23,730 bases of DNA from Candidatus Gallimonas caecicola. GTDB taxonomy: Bacteria; Bacillota; Clostridia; Christensenellales; Borkfalkiaceae. Within the stretch, counting starts at the first letter, position 1, and the number at the start of each line of letters is the position of its first letter. A program made the translations under genes and the position numbers. The notes under the pieces were generated by a model. It searched no databases, was not told where the DNA came from, and saw only the letters and a list, made by a program, of their open reading frames with translations. Location of the stretch: the NCBI GenBank assembly GCA_904394195.1, contig CAJFNH010000005.1:1-23730 (forward strand), given 5' to 3'. Shown here one piece after another: positions 14,784-23,615 of the stretch.

Positions 14784-15923
14784 ATGATCTACAGGGATTT
14801 TCAGGGAGAAAAGCTGTCGGCACTCGGCTTCGGCACCATGCGGCTGCCCGTGATCGGGGGCGACTACGGCAAGGTGGACGAGCGCGCGGCGGCGGAAATG
14901 TTCGACTACGCCATCACGCACGGCGTCAACTATTTTGACACCGCGTGGGGGTATCACGACAGCGCGTCGGAGCCCGCCGTCGGGCGTATCCTCTCGGCAT
15001 ATCCGCGCGAAAAGCTGTATCTTGCGACCAAGTTTCCCGGGTACGACCTTGCCAATATGGGCAAGGCGGAGGAGATCTTCGAGGCGCAGCTCAAAAAGTG
15101 CGGCGTGGACTATTTCGACTTCTACCTCTTCCACAACGTGTGCGAGATGAACATCGACGCCTATCTCGATGATGAAAAGTACGGCACCTACTCCTACCTC
15201 ATCGCGCAGAAGCGCGCGGGGCGCATCCGCCACCTCGGCTTCTCGGCGCACGGCAGCTACGAGGTCGTCCGCCGCTTTCTGGAAAGGTACGGGAAGGATA
15301 TCGAGTTCTGCCAGCTGCAGATCAACTATGTGGACTGGGAGTTCCAGAGCGCGAACAAGAAGGTGGAGCTGCTGCGCGAATGGGGCATCCCCGTGTGGGT
15401 GATGGAGCCGCTGCGCGGCGGGAAGCTCGCCACGCTTTCGCCGGAGAACGAGGCAAGGCTCAAGGCGCTGCGTCCCGACGAGCCCATCCCCGCCTGGGCG
15501 TTCCGCTTTGTGATGAGCATTCCCGAGGTGAAGATGATCCTCTCCGGCATGTCAAATCTGGAGCAGGTCAAGGCGAATATCGCCACCTTCTCGCAGGATA
15601 AGCCGCTCACCGAAGGCGAGCGCGAGGCGCTGCTCGCCGTGGGTGCGGGCATGTACAAGCGCGAGGCGCTGCCCTGCACGGCTTGCCGCTATTGCACGAG
15701 CCATTGTCCCAGGCATCTGGACATCCCCGAGCTCATCAAGCTCTACAACGAGCATCGTTTCACGGGCGGCGGCTTTATCGCGCCCATGGCGCTCTCCGCG
15801 CTGCCCAAGGAAAGGTGGCCCTCTGCGTGCATCGGTTGCGGCAGCTGCGAGCGCGTCTGCCCGCAGCAGATCAAGATCCCCGACATGATGCGCGATTTTA
15901 CGGACAGGCTGCAAAGAGAGTAG
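14784..15923 (+). CDS. Aldo/keto reductase fused to a two-[4Fe-4S] ferredoxin domain
   Basis: A 379-residue cytoplasmic oxidoreductase; GGAGG lies eight bases before the ATG. The N-terminal barrel has all four aldo/keto reductase catalytic residues: D52 and Y57 in FDTAWGYHDS, K83 in ATKFPG and H117 in YLFHN. The C-terminal part has two cluster motifs: C298, C301, C304, C308-Pro and C349, C352, C355, C359-Pro. This architecture is common in anaerobes, where electrons may come from ferredoxin rather than only NADPH. Substrate unknown. It is 23 bases after the lipoprotein gene and 24 before the ECF gene. Confidence 0.94.
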   Translation: MIYRDFQGEKLSALGFGTMRLPVIGGDYGKVDERAAAEMFDYAITHGVNYFDTAWGYHDSASEPAVGRILSAYPREKLYLATKFPGYDLANMGKAEEIFEAQLKKCGVDYFDFYLFHNVCEMNIDAYLDDEKYGTYSYLIAQKRAGRIRHLGFSAHGSYEVVRRFLERYGKDIEFCQLQINYVDWEFQSANKKVELLREWGIPVWVMEPLRGGKLATLSPENEARLKALRPDEPIPAWAFRFVMSIPEVKMILSGMSNLEQVKANIATFSQDKPLTEGEREALLAVGAGMYKREALPCTACRYCTSHCPRHLDIPELIKLYNEHRFTGGGFIAPMALSALPKERWPSACIGCGSCERVCPQQIKIPDMMRDFTDRLQRE

Positions 15924-15947
15924 TAAAAACATTTTTTGGAGGACGAT

Positions 15948-16526
15948 ATGATAGAATCGGTTTTGGTCAGAAGAAATGCGACCCTTCGCGTGAAGGTCAC
16001 GGTGAAGATGCTCGTATCTCTTGCGGTCGTGGCGCTTGCAGTGCTCCTTCCGCAGCTCGTGCACCTTGCGGCAGGGGCGCAGGGCGGCGTACAGTGGCTG
16101 CCCATGTATCTGCCCGTTCTGCTGGGCGGCTGCCTTCTGGGCTGGCAGTGGGGGCTGGGCGTGGGCGTTCTTTCGCCCGTCGTCAGCTTTGCCATCACGG
16201 CGCTCGCGGGCGATCCCATGCCCGCCGCCGCCCGCCTGCCCTACATGATGGCGGAACTCGCCGTGTTCGCGGCGGTGTCCGGGCTCTTCTCGAATAAGAT
16301 CGTGCGCAACGGCTGGATGGCGTTCCCCGCCGTGCTCCTGGCGCAGGTGGCGGGCAGGCTCACCTTCCTTGCGCTTGCCGCCGTCTTCCAGGCGGTCTCG
16401 CCGCTCACTGCCGCCGCCGTGTGGTCGCAGATTCAGACAGGGCTGTTGGGCATGGTCGCGCAGGCGGTCGTCGTGCCCTTCCTGGTGATGGGCGTCAGGG
16501 CGCTTCTGGTGCGCGAGAAGAAGTGA
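15948..16526 (+). CDS. ECF-type transporter substrate-binding (S) component
   Basis: A 192-residue membrane protein. The ATG at 15948 is chosen because GGAGG is five bases before it; an upstream in-frame TTG overlaps that site. About six hydrophobic segments follow a short N-terminal stretch, with LPMYLPVLLGGCLLGWQWG (51-69), GVLSPVVSF (73-81) and PYMMAELAVF (98-107) fitting the S-component pattern, where these loops line the substrate pocket. S components need the shared EcfA/A'/T module, which is not in this window. Substrate unknown; vitamins and their precursors are usual. Position between two iron-sulfur aldo/keto reductases suggests they act on the imported compound. Confidence 0.85.
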   Translation: MIESVLVRRNATLRVKVTVKMLVSLAVVALAVLLPQLVHLAAGAQGGVQWLPMYLPVLLGGCLLGWQWGLGVGVLSPVVSFAITALAGDPMPAAARLPYMMAELAVFAAVSGLFSNKIVRNGWMAFPAVLLAQVAGRLTFLALAAVFQAVSPLTAAAVWSQIQTGLLGMVAQAVVVPFLVMGVRALLVREKK

Positions 16527-16527
16527 T

Positions 16528-17673
16528 ATGACATACAAAGAACTGGGCGCAACGGGGCTGAAAGTCAGCGAGATCGGCCTGGGCTGCGAGGGTTTTCTGG
16601 AAAAGGACGACGCCTTCACGCAGGACATGTTCGCGCTGGCGCTGGAGCAGGGCGTCAACTGCATGGACTTATACAGTCCCGACCCCGACATGCACAGGCG
16701 CGTAGGCAGGGCGGTGGGCAGCCGCCGTAGCGCCTTCATCTATCAGGCGCACCTTTGCACCGTCTGGCAGGACGGGCAGTACAAGGCGACGCGCGACATG
16801 CGCGAGGTCGTTCCCTCCTTCGAGGGGATGCTCAAACATCTGGGTACCGACTATGTGGACATCGGCATGATCCACTATGTCGACTCTGCCGCCGTCTGGA
16901 AAAAGGTCTGTGAGGGCGGCATCCTCGACTATGCCCGCAAGCTCAAGGAACGCGGCGCCATCGGACACATCGGCATGAGCAGCCACAATCCGCACGTCGC
17001 GCTCGAGGCGGTGAAAAGCGGAGCCATCGAAGTGCTCATGTTCTCCGTCAATCCCTGTTACGACCTGCTCCCCGGCGACGAGGACGTGAACAAATTATTC
17101 GAGGACGCGAGCTACGAAAAACCGCTCTTCAACCTGGACCCCGTGCGTGAGGAGTTGTATGAGACCTGCCAGCGCATGGGGGTGGGCATCACCGTCATGA
17201 AGGTGTACGGCGGCGGCGATCTGCTCACCGACCGCTCTCCTGCGGGCAGGGCGATGACGCCTGCGCAGTGCATCCACTACGCGCTCACCCGCCCCGCGGT
17301 CGCCTCCGTCATGGTCGGCGCTCATTCCAAAGAGGAGCTCTTGCAGGCGCTCGCCTATGAGAGCGCCTCGCCCGAGGCGCGCGACTACGCGCCCGTGTTC
17401 GCCTCTCTGCGCAAGATGAGTTGGGAAGGACACTGCATGTACTGCGGACATTGCGCGCCCTGCCCCAGACATATCGACGTGGCGGCCGTCACCAAGTTCC
17501 TCAACCTTGCACGGGCGCAGGGCACCCTGCCCGAGACGGTGCGCGAGCACTACGCCGCGCTGCCCGCCAAGGCGGGGGACTGCATCGCCTGCGGCGCATG
17601 CGAAAAGCGCTGCCCGTTCGGCGTGAAGATCATTCAGAACATGCGCGCCGCCCGCGAAGTGTTCGGGCGGTAA
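16528..17673 (+). CDS. Aldo/keto reductase-like protein with ferredoxin domain and altered active site
   Basis: A 381-residue protein starting one base after the ECF stop, so coupled. The barrel begins MTYKELGATGLKVSEIGLG, typical of the family. D47 and H116 (MIHYVD) fit two of the four catalytic residues, but the usual Tyr position five residues after D47 is Asp (D52), and the ATK region reads IYQAHL, without Lys. Two cluster motifs follow: C303, C306, C309, C312-Pro and C352, C355, C358, C362-Pro. It may thus be an electron-transfer or binding protein, or use another mechanism, rather than a standard NADPH reductase. It is clearly diverged from the first reductase of this operon, not a recent duplicate. 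Confidence 0.9.
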   Translation: MTYKELGATGLKVSEIGLGCEGFLEKDDAFTQDMFALALEQGVNCMDLYSPDPDMHRRVGRAVGSRRSAFIYQAHLCTVWQDGQYKATRDMREVVPSFEGMLKHLGTDYVDIGMIHYVDSAAVWKKVCEGGILDYARKLKERGAIGHIGMSSHNPHVALEAVKSGAIEVLMFSVNPCYDLLPGDEDVNKLFEDASYEKPLFNLDPVREELYETCQRMGVGITVMKVYGGGDLLTDRSPAGRAMTPAQCIHYALTRPAVASVMVGAHSKEELLQALAYESASPEARDYAPVFASLRKMSWEGHCMYCGHCAPCPRHIDVAAVTKFLNLARAQGTLPETVREHYAALPAKAGDCIACGACEKRCPFGVKIIQNMRAAREVFGR

Positions 17674-17684
17674 AGGAGGGGACC

Positions 17685-18167
17685 ATGTCCGAGGAAAGAG
17701 CTGCAGGCGCGGACATGCTGCCTGCATTGCGCGCACGGCTGGAGGCGGAAGGGCTCACCTGCATCGTGCGCTGCGGCGACAAAGTGCTCACAGGCACGCA
17801 GCGCGGCATCCGGCCGCTGCTGGACTGGATCGCGCAGGGCGAGGACGTCGCGGGCGGCGCCGCGGCGGACAGGATCGTGGGCAAAGCTGCCGCGCTCCTG
17901 TATGTGCTCATGGGGATGCGCGAGGTGTACGCCGGCGTGCTCTCCGAGAGCGGGCTCGCCGTCTTGCGCGGACACGGCGTGCGCGTATGTTACGGCGAAC
18001 TCACGCCGCGCATCATCAACCGTGCGGGCACGGGGCTGTGCCCGATGGAGGAGACGGTGCTTGCCGTCTCCGACCCTGCCGAAGCATACGCGGCGCTGCG
18101 GCGCACCGCGCAGCGGCTGGCGGAAGGCGGAGCGCCGCGAACGTGTGCAGAGCCGGAACAAAAATAA
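17685..18167 (+). CDS. DUF1893 (TM1506-like, deaminase-fold) protein
   Basis: A 160-residue cytoplasmic protein. I use the ATG at 17685, eleven bases after the reductase stop, because AAAGGAGGGG lies just before it; the same frame is open far upstream only by overlap. The core matches DUF1893: QRGIRPLLDWIAQGEDVAGG, then GKAAALLYVLMGMREVYAG, GVRVCYGELTPRIINRAGTG and CPMEETV. The family is considered part of the cytidine-deaminase-like superfamily, but the usual zinc motifs (HxE, PCxxC) are not visible, so it is probably non-catalytic or has another activity. A terminator follows 11 bases later. Its job in this operon is unknown. Confidence 0.9.
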   Translation: MSEERAAGADMLPALRARLEAEGLTCIVRCGDKVLTGTQRGIRPLLDWIAQGEDVAGGAAADRIVGKAAALLYVLMGMREVYAGVLSESGLAVLRGHGVRVCYGELTPRIINRAGTGLCPMEETVLAVSDPAEAYAALRRTAQRLAEGGAPRTCAEPEQK

Positions 18168-18178
18168 CGGAATGAGAA

Positions 18179-18211
18179 GAGGGGCGCGCCTGCGGGCGCG
18201 CTCCTCATTTT
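18179..18211 (+). terminator. Terminator of the redox/ECF operon
   Basis: A 12-pair GC-rich stem (18179-18190 with 18195-18206, one G-T pair) and four-base loop TGCG, followed by ATTTTG. The T-run is short but the stem is strong. Confidence 0.75.
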
Positions 18212-18253
18212 GTGCCCTGTAAAAGTTTCCCTGTATTTTCACAATGGCGTTGC

Positions 18254-18282
18254 TTGTCAAGTTCTGACGATTGTGTTATAAT
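18254..18282 (+). promoter_or_regulatory. Extended -10 promoter of the activase operon
   Basis: TTGTCA (18254-18259), 17 bases, TATAAT (18277-18282) with TGT just before it (extended -10). The start near 18289 lies after the in-frame ATG at 18284, supporting translation from 18305. Confidence 0.85.
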
Positions 18283-18304
18283 AATGCAACAACAGGGAAA
18301 CACT

Positions 18305-21238
18305 ATGGCGAGATATCTTGGGATAGACGTCGGATCCACGACGGTAAAAGTATGCGTTCTCGACGAAGCAGGCGCCGTCCTGTATTCGTCCTATGTGCGC
18401 CATTATTCGCGGGTGCGCGAGTGCGTGCTCGCCGAGCTGGAAAAGGTAAGCTCCTTTGGCTCCGCCTTCCATGCCTGCATCACGGGCTCGGCGGGGCTGG
18501 GCATCGCGCAGCGCGGCAAGATCCCCTTCGTGCAGGAGGTGCAGGCGGCGTACGGCGCCATCCGCAGGCTGTATCCCGATACGGACGTTGCGGTGGAACT
18601 GGGCGGCGAGGACGCCAAGATCATCTTCGTCACCGGGGGGACGGAGCAGCGCATGAACGGCAGCTGCGCGGGCGGAACGGGCGCGTTCATCGACCAGATG
18701 GCAACGCTGCTCGATATCACGGTGGAGGAGATGGACGCCCTTGCGCTGCAGGCGGAGCGCGTGTATCCCATCGCCTCGCGCTGCGGCGTGTTTGCAAAAT
18801 CGGATATCCAGCCCCTTCTCAATCAGGGCGCGAGCAAGGCGGATATCTCCGCCTCCATCTTCCAGGCAGTCGTCGATCAGACGGTCTCCGGCCTTGCCCA
18901 GGGGCGGCGCATCAAGGGGAAAGTGCTCTTTCTGGGCGGACCGCTCTACTTCCTCAAGGGGCTGCGCAGGGCGTTCCAAAAAACGCTCGCGCTCGACGAC
19001 GAGCACGCCGTATTTCCCGAGACGGCGCCCTGTTTCATGTCCATCGGCGCGGCGATCTATGCCGCGCAGGAGCGGGAGGAGTTGCTCGAGGAACTGCGCG
19101 CGCGCCTTGCGGTGGTGCCGGACGGCGAAAACATCACGGTGGGGGAGCCCCTCTTTGCCGACCGCGCGGAGTACGACGCCTTCATCGCCCGCCACATGCG
19201 CAGCGACCTGCGCTTCGCCGATATCCATACTTACAGCGGCGACGCCTATCTGGGCATCGACTCGGGCTCGACGACCACCAAACTCATGCTCATCACGCCC
19301 GATTGCCGCATCCTGTATTCGCACTATCAGTCCAACAACGGGCAGCCGCTCGATATCGTGGCGGACAGGCTGCGCGAGATCTATTCGCTCATCGGCGGGC
19401 GCATCGTCATCCGCGGCGCCTGCGTCACGGGCTACGGCGAGGATATGATGCGCGCCGCGCTCAAGGTGGACTTCGGTGTGGTCGAAACGATGGCGCACTT
19501 CAAGGCGGCGCTGCACTTCAACCCGGACGTCGACTTCATCATCGATATCGGCGGGCAGGACATCAAGTGCTTCAAGGTGAAAAACCGCGCCATCGACTCC
19601 ATCATGCTCAACGAGGCATGTTCTTCTGGCTGCGGCTCCTTCATTCAGACGTTTGCCAAGGCGATGGGCATGGAGATCGAGGAATTTTCCCGCCTCGGCC
19701 TGTTTGCAAAGCACCCCGTGGAGCTGGGCTCGCGCTGCACGGTATTCATGAACAGTTCGGTCAAGCAGGCGCAGAAGGAGGGCGCGAGCGTCGAGGATAT
19801 CTCGGCGGGCCTCTCCTCCTCCATCGTAAAGAACGCCATCTATAAGGTCATCCGCGCCCGCACGCCCGACGAGCTCGGGCAGCACATCGTCGTGCAGGGG
19901 GGCACGTTCCTCAACGACGCCGTGCTGCGCTCCTTCGAAAAGGAGACGGGCAAAGAGGTGGTCCGTCCCGCCATCGCGGGGCTGATGGGGGCGTTCGGCG
20001 CGGCGCTGTATGCGATGGAGAATACGCCGGAGGAAAAGCTCATCTCCTCCCTCGTCACCGAGCCCGAGCTGCGCGCCTTCTCTTACGCTTCGCGCTCGGT
20101 CACCTGCAAGGGGTGCACCTCTAAGTGCAACGTCAACATCCTCACCTTCGCCGACGGGCGCAGGTTCATCTCGGGCAACAAGTGCGAGCGTGGCGCCGGG
20201 CTGCCCGTTTCCAAGAATTTGCCCGATCTGTATCAGTTCAAGTATGAAAAGCTGTACTCCCTGCCCCGGGAAAACGTGCCCGGTGCACGCGCCACGGTGG
20301 GACTTCCCGTGCAGCTCGTCATGTTCGAGCAGCTCCCTTTTTGGACCAGATTCTTCGAGACGTGCGGCTTTCAGGTGGCCCTTTCCGACCGCAGTTCGCG
20401 CGAGCTGTACTTTTTGGGGCAGCACACCGTCGCGTCCGATACGGCGTGCTATCCCGCCAAGCTCATGCACGGGCACATCGAGTCCCTTCTCAACAGGGGG
20501 GTGGACTTCATCTTCTATCCCTGCGAGAGCTATAACCTGGACGAGTACGACAGCGTCAATCACTACAACTGTCCCGTCGTGGCGTATTATTCCGAGCTCT
20601 TGAAGGCGAACAACGAGCGGCTGACGGAGGACAACTTCGTCATGCCCTATATCGACCCCAACGACGAGGCGACCACGGTGCGCGCCCTTCACCGTGCCCT
20701 CAAAAAATACAAGCTCTCCTCCTCGCTTATCCGCAGGGCATACCGCGCGGGACTGGAGGCGCTGGAGGAATACCATGCCGAGGTCGTCGCACGGGGAAGA
20801 AAGATCCTTGCGGATGCCGGGCGGGAAGGGCGGCAGGTCATCGTGCTGGCGGGCAGGCCCTACCACGCAGACCCGGAGATCAACCACGGCATCGGCAAGC
20901 TGCTCAACTCTCTGGGCATCGCGGTGCTCTCCGAGGACGCGGTGTTCGGGGAAGGGGAACAGGTCAAGGTCAGCGTTCTCAACCAGTGGACGTACCATGC
21001 GCGGCTGTACCGCGCGGCGGAGTTTGTCTCCCGCTGCAAAAACGTCAACCTCGTGCAGCTCGTGTCCTTCGGCTGCGGCATCGACGCCATCACCACGGAC
21101 GAGGTGCGCTCCATTCTTGAGAGCCGCGGCAAGCTGTACACGCAGATCAAGATCGACGAGATCAACAACCTCGGCGTGGTCAGGATCCGTCTGCGCTCGC
21201 TGCTCGCCGCCATCGAGGAACAGGGGAGGAAGGCATGA
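18305..21238 (+). CDS. Double BadF/HgdC-type ATPase activase fused to a DUF2229-like domain
   Basis: A 977-residue cytoplasmic protein. The ATG at 18305 fits the promoter and starts right at the fold (MARYLGIDVGSTTVKVCVLD); an AGGGA lies upstream. Two ASKHA ATPase domains follow: about 3-260 and 315-575, each opening with GIDxGSTTxK. Each keeps the two Cys that hold the [4Fe-4S] in 2-hydroxyacyl-CoA dehydratase activators: C121 (NGSCAGGTG) and C160 (SRCGVFAKSD); C443 or C439 (NEACSSGCGSF) and C478 (SRCTVFMNS). Residues about 598-977 resemble DUF2229, with C601, C604, C608 and C627, then PYHADPEINHGIGKLL. HgdC proteins drive electrons to very low potential with ATP. The target here is unknown; no hydroxyacyl-CoA dehydratase subunits are in the window. 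Confidence 0.92.
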   Translation: MARYLGIDVGSTTVKVCVLDEAGAVLYSSYVRHYSRVRECVLAELEKVSSFGSAFHACITGSAGLGIAQRGKIPFVQEVQAAYGAIRRLYPDTDVAVELGGEDAKIIFVTGGTEQRMNGSCAGGTGAFIDQMATLLDITVEEMDALALQAERVYPIASRCGVFAKSDIQPLLNQGASKADISASIFQAVVDQTVSGLAQGRRIKGKVLFLGGPLYFLKGLRRAFQKTLALDDEHAVFPETAPCFMSIGAAIYAAQEREELLEELRARLAVVPDGENITVGEPLFADRAEYDAFIARHMRSDLRFADIHTYSGDAYLGIDSGSTTTKLMLITPDCRILYSHYQSNNGQPLDIVADRLREIYSLIGGRIVIRGACVTGYGEDMMRAALKVDFGVVETMAHFKAALHFNPDVDFIIDIGGQDIKCFKVKNRAIDSIMLNEACSSGCGSFIQTFAKAMGMEIEEFSRLGLFAKHPVELGSRCTVFMNSSVKQAQKEGASVEDISAGLSSSIVKNAIYKVIRARTPDELGQHIVVQGGTFLNDAVLRSFEKETGKEVVRPAIAGLMGAFGAALYAMENTPEEKLISSLVTEPELRAFSYASRSVTCKGCTSKCNVNILTFADGRRFISGNKCERGAGLPVSKNLPDLYQFKYEKLYSLPRENVPGARATVGLPVQLVMFEQLPFWTRFFETCGFQVALSDRSSRELYFLGQHTVASDTACYPAKLMHGHIESLLNRGVDFIFYPCESYNLDEYDSVNHYNCPVVAYYSELLKANNERLTEDNFVMPYIDPNDEATTVRALHRALKKYKLSSSLIRRAYRAGLEALEEYHAEVVARGRKILADAGREGRQVIVLAGRPYHADPEINHGIGKLLNSLGIAVLSEDAVFGEGEQVKVSVLNQWTYHARLYRAAEFVSRCKNVNLVQLVSFGCGIDAITTDEVRSILESRGKLYTQIKIDEINNLGVVRIRLRSLLAAIEEQGRKA

Positions 21239-22533
21239 AACGAGAATTACAACAGCCTACGGCAGATTTCACCCGTCCGTATCCCGTGTTCACGCCTGAA
21301 ATGCGCGCGACGCACACCATCCTCATCCCCGATATGCTCCCCTGGCACTTCGACCTTCTGGTGCACGTCATGCGCAGGGCGGGTTACAAGGTAGAGGTGC
21401 TGCACAACGAGGGGCGCGAGGTCATCGACGAGGGGCTCAAACACGTTCACAACGATACCTGCTTCCCCGCGCTGTGCGTCATCGGGCAGTACCTCAACGC
21501 ACTCAAGAGCGGCAAATACGACCCCGAGCACACCGCCGTGCTCATCACGCAGTCGGGCGGCGGCTGCCGCGCGAGCAACTATATCCCGCTCATCCGCAAG
21601 GCGATGGCGGCGGAATTTCCCAAGGTGCCCGTGCTCTCTCTCAACTTCTCCGGTCTGGAAAAGGGAAACAGCCTGCAGCTCTCCCTGGGCGATTTTGTAA
21701 AACTTGCCTACGCCATCTTCTACGGCGACCTGGTCATGACCTGCTTCAACCAGACCAAGCCGTATGAAAAGGAGGAGGGGAGCGCGGCGCGCGTGCGCGT
21801 GCAGTGCGTGGAAAAGCTCAAGCGCGCGCTGGACGACGGCAACTACAAAAAGTTCAGAAAGTGCGTGGCGTATGTGCTGGACGCGTTTTCTTCCGTCGCC
21901 GTGACGGGCGAGGAAAAGATCAAGGTGGGCATCGTGGGCGAGATCTACGTCAAATATTCTCCGCTCGGCAACTCCCATCTGGAGGACTTCCTGCTGTCCG
22001 AGGGGTGCGAGCCCGTGGTGCCCGCTCTTATGGACTTTATCCTCTACTGCGTCATCAACAACGTCAACGACGCAAAGCTCTATCACAAGGGCAGAAAGAC
22101 GGCGTGGATCTTCGCCATCGTCTATAAGTGGCTGTACGGCAAACAGAAAAAGCTGATCGCCCTCATGAAAAAGCAGGGAAGGTATGAGCCGCTGCATGAC
22201 TTCGAACACCTGCGCAGGTGTGCAGACAAGGTCATCAACCAGGGCGTGAAGATGGGCGAGGGCTGGCTCATTCCCGCCGAGATGGCGGCGCTCACCGAGA
22301 CGGGCACGCAGAACATCGTCTGCGCGCAGCCCTTCGGCTGTCTGCCCAATCACATCGCGGGCAAGGGGGCGGTGCGCGCCCTCAAACAGTTGTACGAGAA
22401 CGTAAACGTCGTGGCGGTCGACTACGACCCTTCGGCAACGCGCGTCAACCAGGAAAACCGCATCAAACTCATGCTTGCGACTGCCAGGGAAAATCGCCTG
22501 AACGAGCAGGCGAAAAAAACAGACAGAACGTAA
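21235..22533 (+). CDS. DUF2229-associated partner of the activase (CoA-dehydratase-like)
   Basis: A 432-residue protein whose ATG overlaps the activase stop (ATGA), so the two are made together. In many Clostridia, I recall the corresponding region being the C-terminal part of one protein of about 1400 residues; here it is a separate gene. Conserved Cys are C76 (NDTCFPALC), C111 (GGGCRASNY), and C363/C369 (CAQPFGC), good candidates for iron-sulfur ligands, and the fold is likely related to HgdB-type dehydratase subunits. It could be the electron acceptor or catalytic partner of the activase. Reaction and substrate unknown. Confidence 0.88.
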   Translation: MKRELQQPTADFTRPYPVFTPEMRATHTILIPDMLPWHFDLLVHVMRRAGYKVEVLHNEGREVIDEGLKHVHNDTCFPALCVIGQYLNALKSGKYDPEHTAVLITQSGGGCRASNYIPLIRKAMAAEFPKVPVLSLNFSGLEKGNSLQLSLGDFVKLAYAIFYGDLVMTCFNQTKPYEKEEGSAARVRVQCVEKLKRALDDGNYKKFRKCVAYVLDAFSSVAVTGEEKIKVGIVGEIYVKYSPLGNSHLEDFLLSEGCEPVVPALMDFILYCVINNVNDAKLYHKGRKTAWIFAIVYKWLYGKQKKLIALMKKQGRYEPLHDFEHLRRCADKVINQGVKMGEGWLIPAEMAALTETGTQNIVCAQPFGCLPNHIAGKGAVRALKQLYENVNVVAVDYDPSATRVNQENRIKLMLATARENRLNEQAKKTDRT

Positions 22534-22560
22534 ACGGACGCTTATACGTCTGCGCATCAG

Positions 22561-22597
22561 AATACCCCGGCTCCGGAATGTGCGGAGCCGGGGTATT
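22561..22597. terminator. Bidirectional terminator between convergent genes
   Basis: Fifteen perfect base pairs (22561-22575 with 22583-22597), seven-base loop; the stem is AATACCCCGGCTCCG, followed by TTC on plus and preceded by AT-rich sequence on minus. It lies between the activase partner and the convergent WYL gene, whose stop begins two bases later. Confidence 0.9.
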
Positions 22598-22598
22598 T

Positions 22599-23594
22599 TC
22601 AGTTTCTCGGATAGCGCTCCTTGTACTTTTTGTAGGCAAAGTAATAGTAGTTGCGCATGAAGATGCCCAGCTTTTTGGGGGACAGGATGACGGCGCTGTC
22701 GCCGAAGCGTTCAAAATAGTACTGCGCCTGATTTGCCGAGCAGTCGAACGTGTAAACGTCTCCCTCGGTCTGCACGGGCGTCGGGCGGTACAGATAGATC
22801 TTCTGGAACAGCTTTTTTCCCTTCTCGCTCAACTGCACGCGGATGGGCTCGCGGTCCGAACTGTACATCGGGTATTGAATGGCGCACGCCGCCTGACGGT
22901 CGAACAGCGCGGCGTTCTCCGCGGGGATCTCGCTTGCTTCGGGCAGAAGGGACACCGAGCGGATGGTGGCAAGCCGCAGCGTCATGTTCTGCCTGCCGTT
23001 ATAGATCAGCACATAGTTGAACAACTCGTCCTTTGCGGCGCCGACGGTATGTATGCTTGCGTTCTTTATGACGTCCCCCGACTGCAGGGCGATACATGAT
23101 CGCACGCCCTTTTTTATTGCCTTTTGCAGAAGCAGGTAGTTCTCCTTATGGATGATCTTTTCGCGCTCGGTTTTCGTCTTTTGCGCGTAGGCAAGAAAGA
23201 GCCGCCGGTAGAAGGAGGACAGGGATTCGTTCTGCAGTAAGATCTTTTCAATGTACAGGGTCGCCTTTTCCGTCTGTCTGGTGGGCTTGAACGACAAAAT
23301 GACGGTGCGCGCGCTCCCGTCCGAAAGCGCTGCCCTGTGCGTGAACACTTTTACGATATTCAAAAAGGCGGTCTCCCGGTAGTATTCCGGCACATGCGCA
23401 ACGGCCCGGCGGATCTCGTCGTGCATTTTTTCCTCCGCGCCCGCGAACTCCTCGTAAAAAGAGATCAGTAGCGTATTGATAAAGGCGTTCATGTTGGGCG
23501 TTCCGTCCGCCTTGGCGACTTTGAAGTCCGCGCAGTCCTTTTTCAGCAGCAGCGCCGTCGCCTCCGGCACGCTCACCCTGATCTTTTCCGTCAT
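22599..23594 (-). CDS. WYL-domain transcriptional regulator with ribbon-helix-helix-like N-terminus
   Basis: A 331-residue protein; GGAGGTGA lies seven bases before the ATG on the minus strand. Residues about 4-50 (IRVSVPEATALLLKKD, then NMNAFINTLLISFYEEF) look like a ribbon-helix-helix DNA-binding domain. The middle (about 155-218) fits a WYL domain, with FNYVLIYNG in place of the strict WYL triad, and about 250-325 fits its C-terminal extension (ERFGDSAVILSPKKL). WYL domains bind ligands, sometimes nucleotides or single-stranded DNA, and control stress, phage-defence or metabolic genes. It is transcribed toward the activase operon, with no neighbour on its own strand in view. A repeated element in its promoter suggests self-control. 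Confidence 0.82.
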   Translation of the reverse strand: MTEKIRVSVPEATALLLKKDCADFKVAKADGTPNMNAFINTLLISFYEEFAGAEEKMHDEIRRAVAHVPEYYRETAFLNIVKVFTHRAALSDGSARTVILSFKPTRQTEKATLYIEKILLQNESLSSFYRRLFLAYAQKTKTEREKIIHKENYLLLQKAIKKGVRSCIALQSGDVIKNASIHTVGAAKDELFNYVLIYNGRQNMTLRLATIRSVSLLPEASEIPAENAALFDRQAACAIQYPMYSSDREPIRVQLSEKGKKLFQKIYLYRPTPVQTEGDVYTFDCSANQAQYYFERFGDSAVILSPKKLGIFMRNYYYFAYKKYKERYPRN

Positions 23595-23615
23595 ATTCCT
23601 TCACCTCCTGTTGGT

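Noticed and set aside
18257..20998. A 913-residue open frame antisense to the activase
   Set aside because: It is the shadow of a GC-rich gene: the sense strand has strong domain matches and a fitted promoter, while the antisense product is low-complexity in Arg, Val, Asp and His with no recognisable motif or ribosome site.
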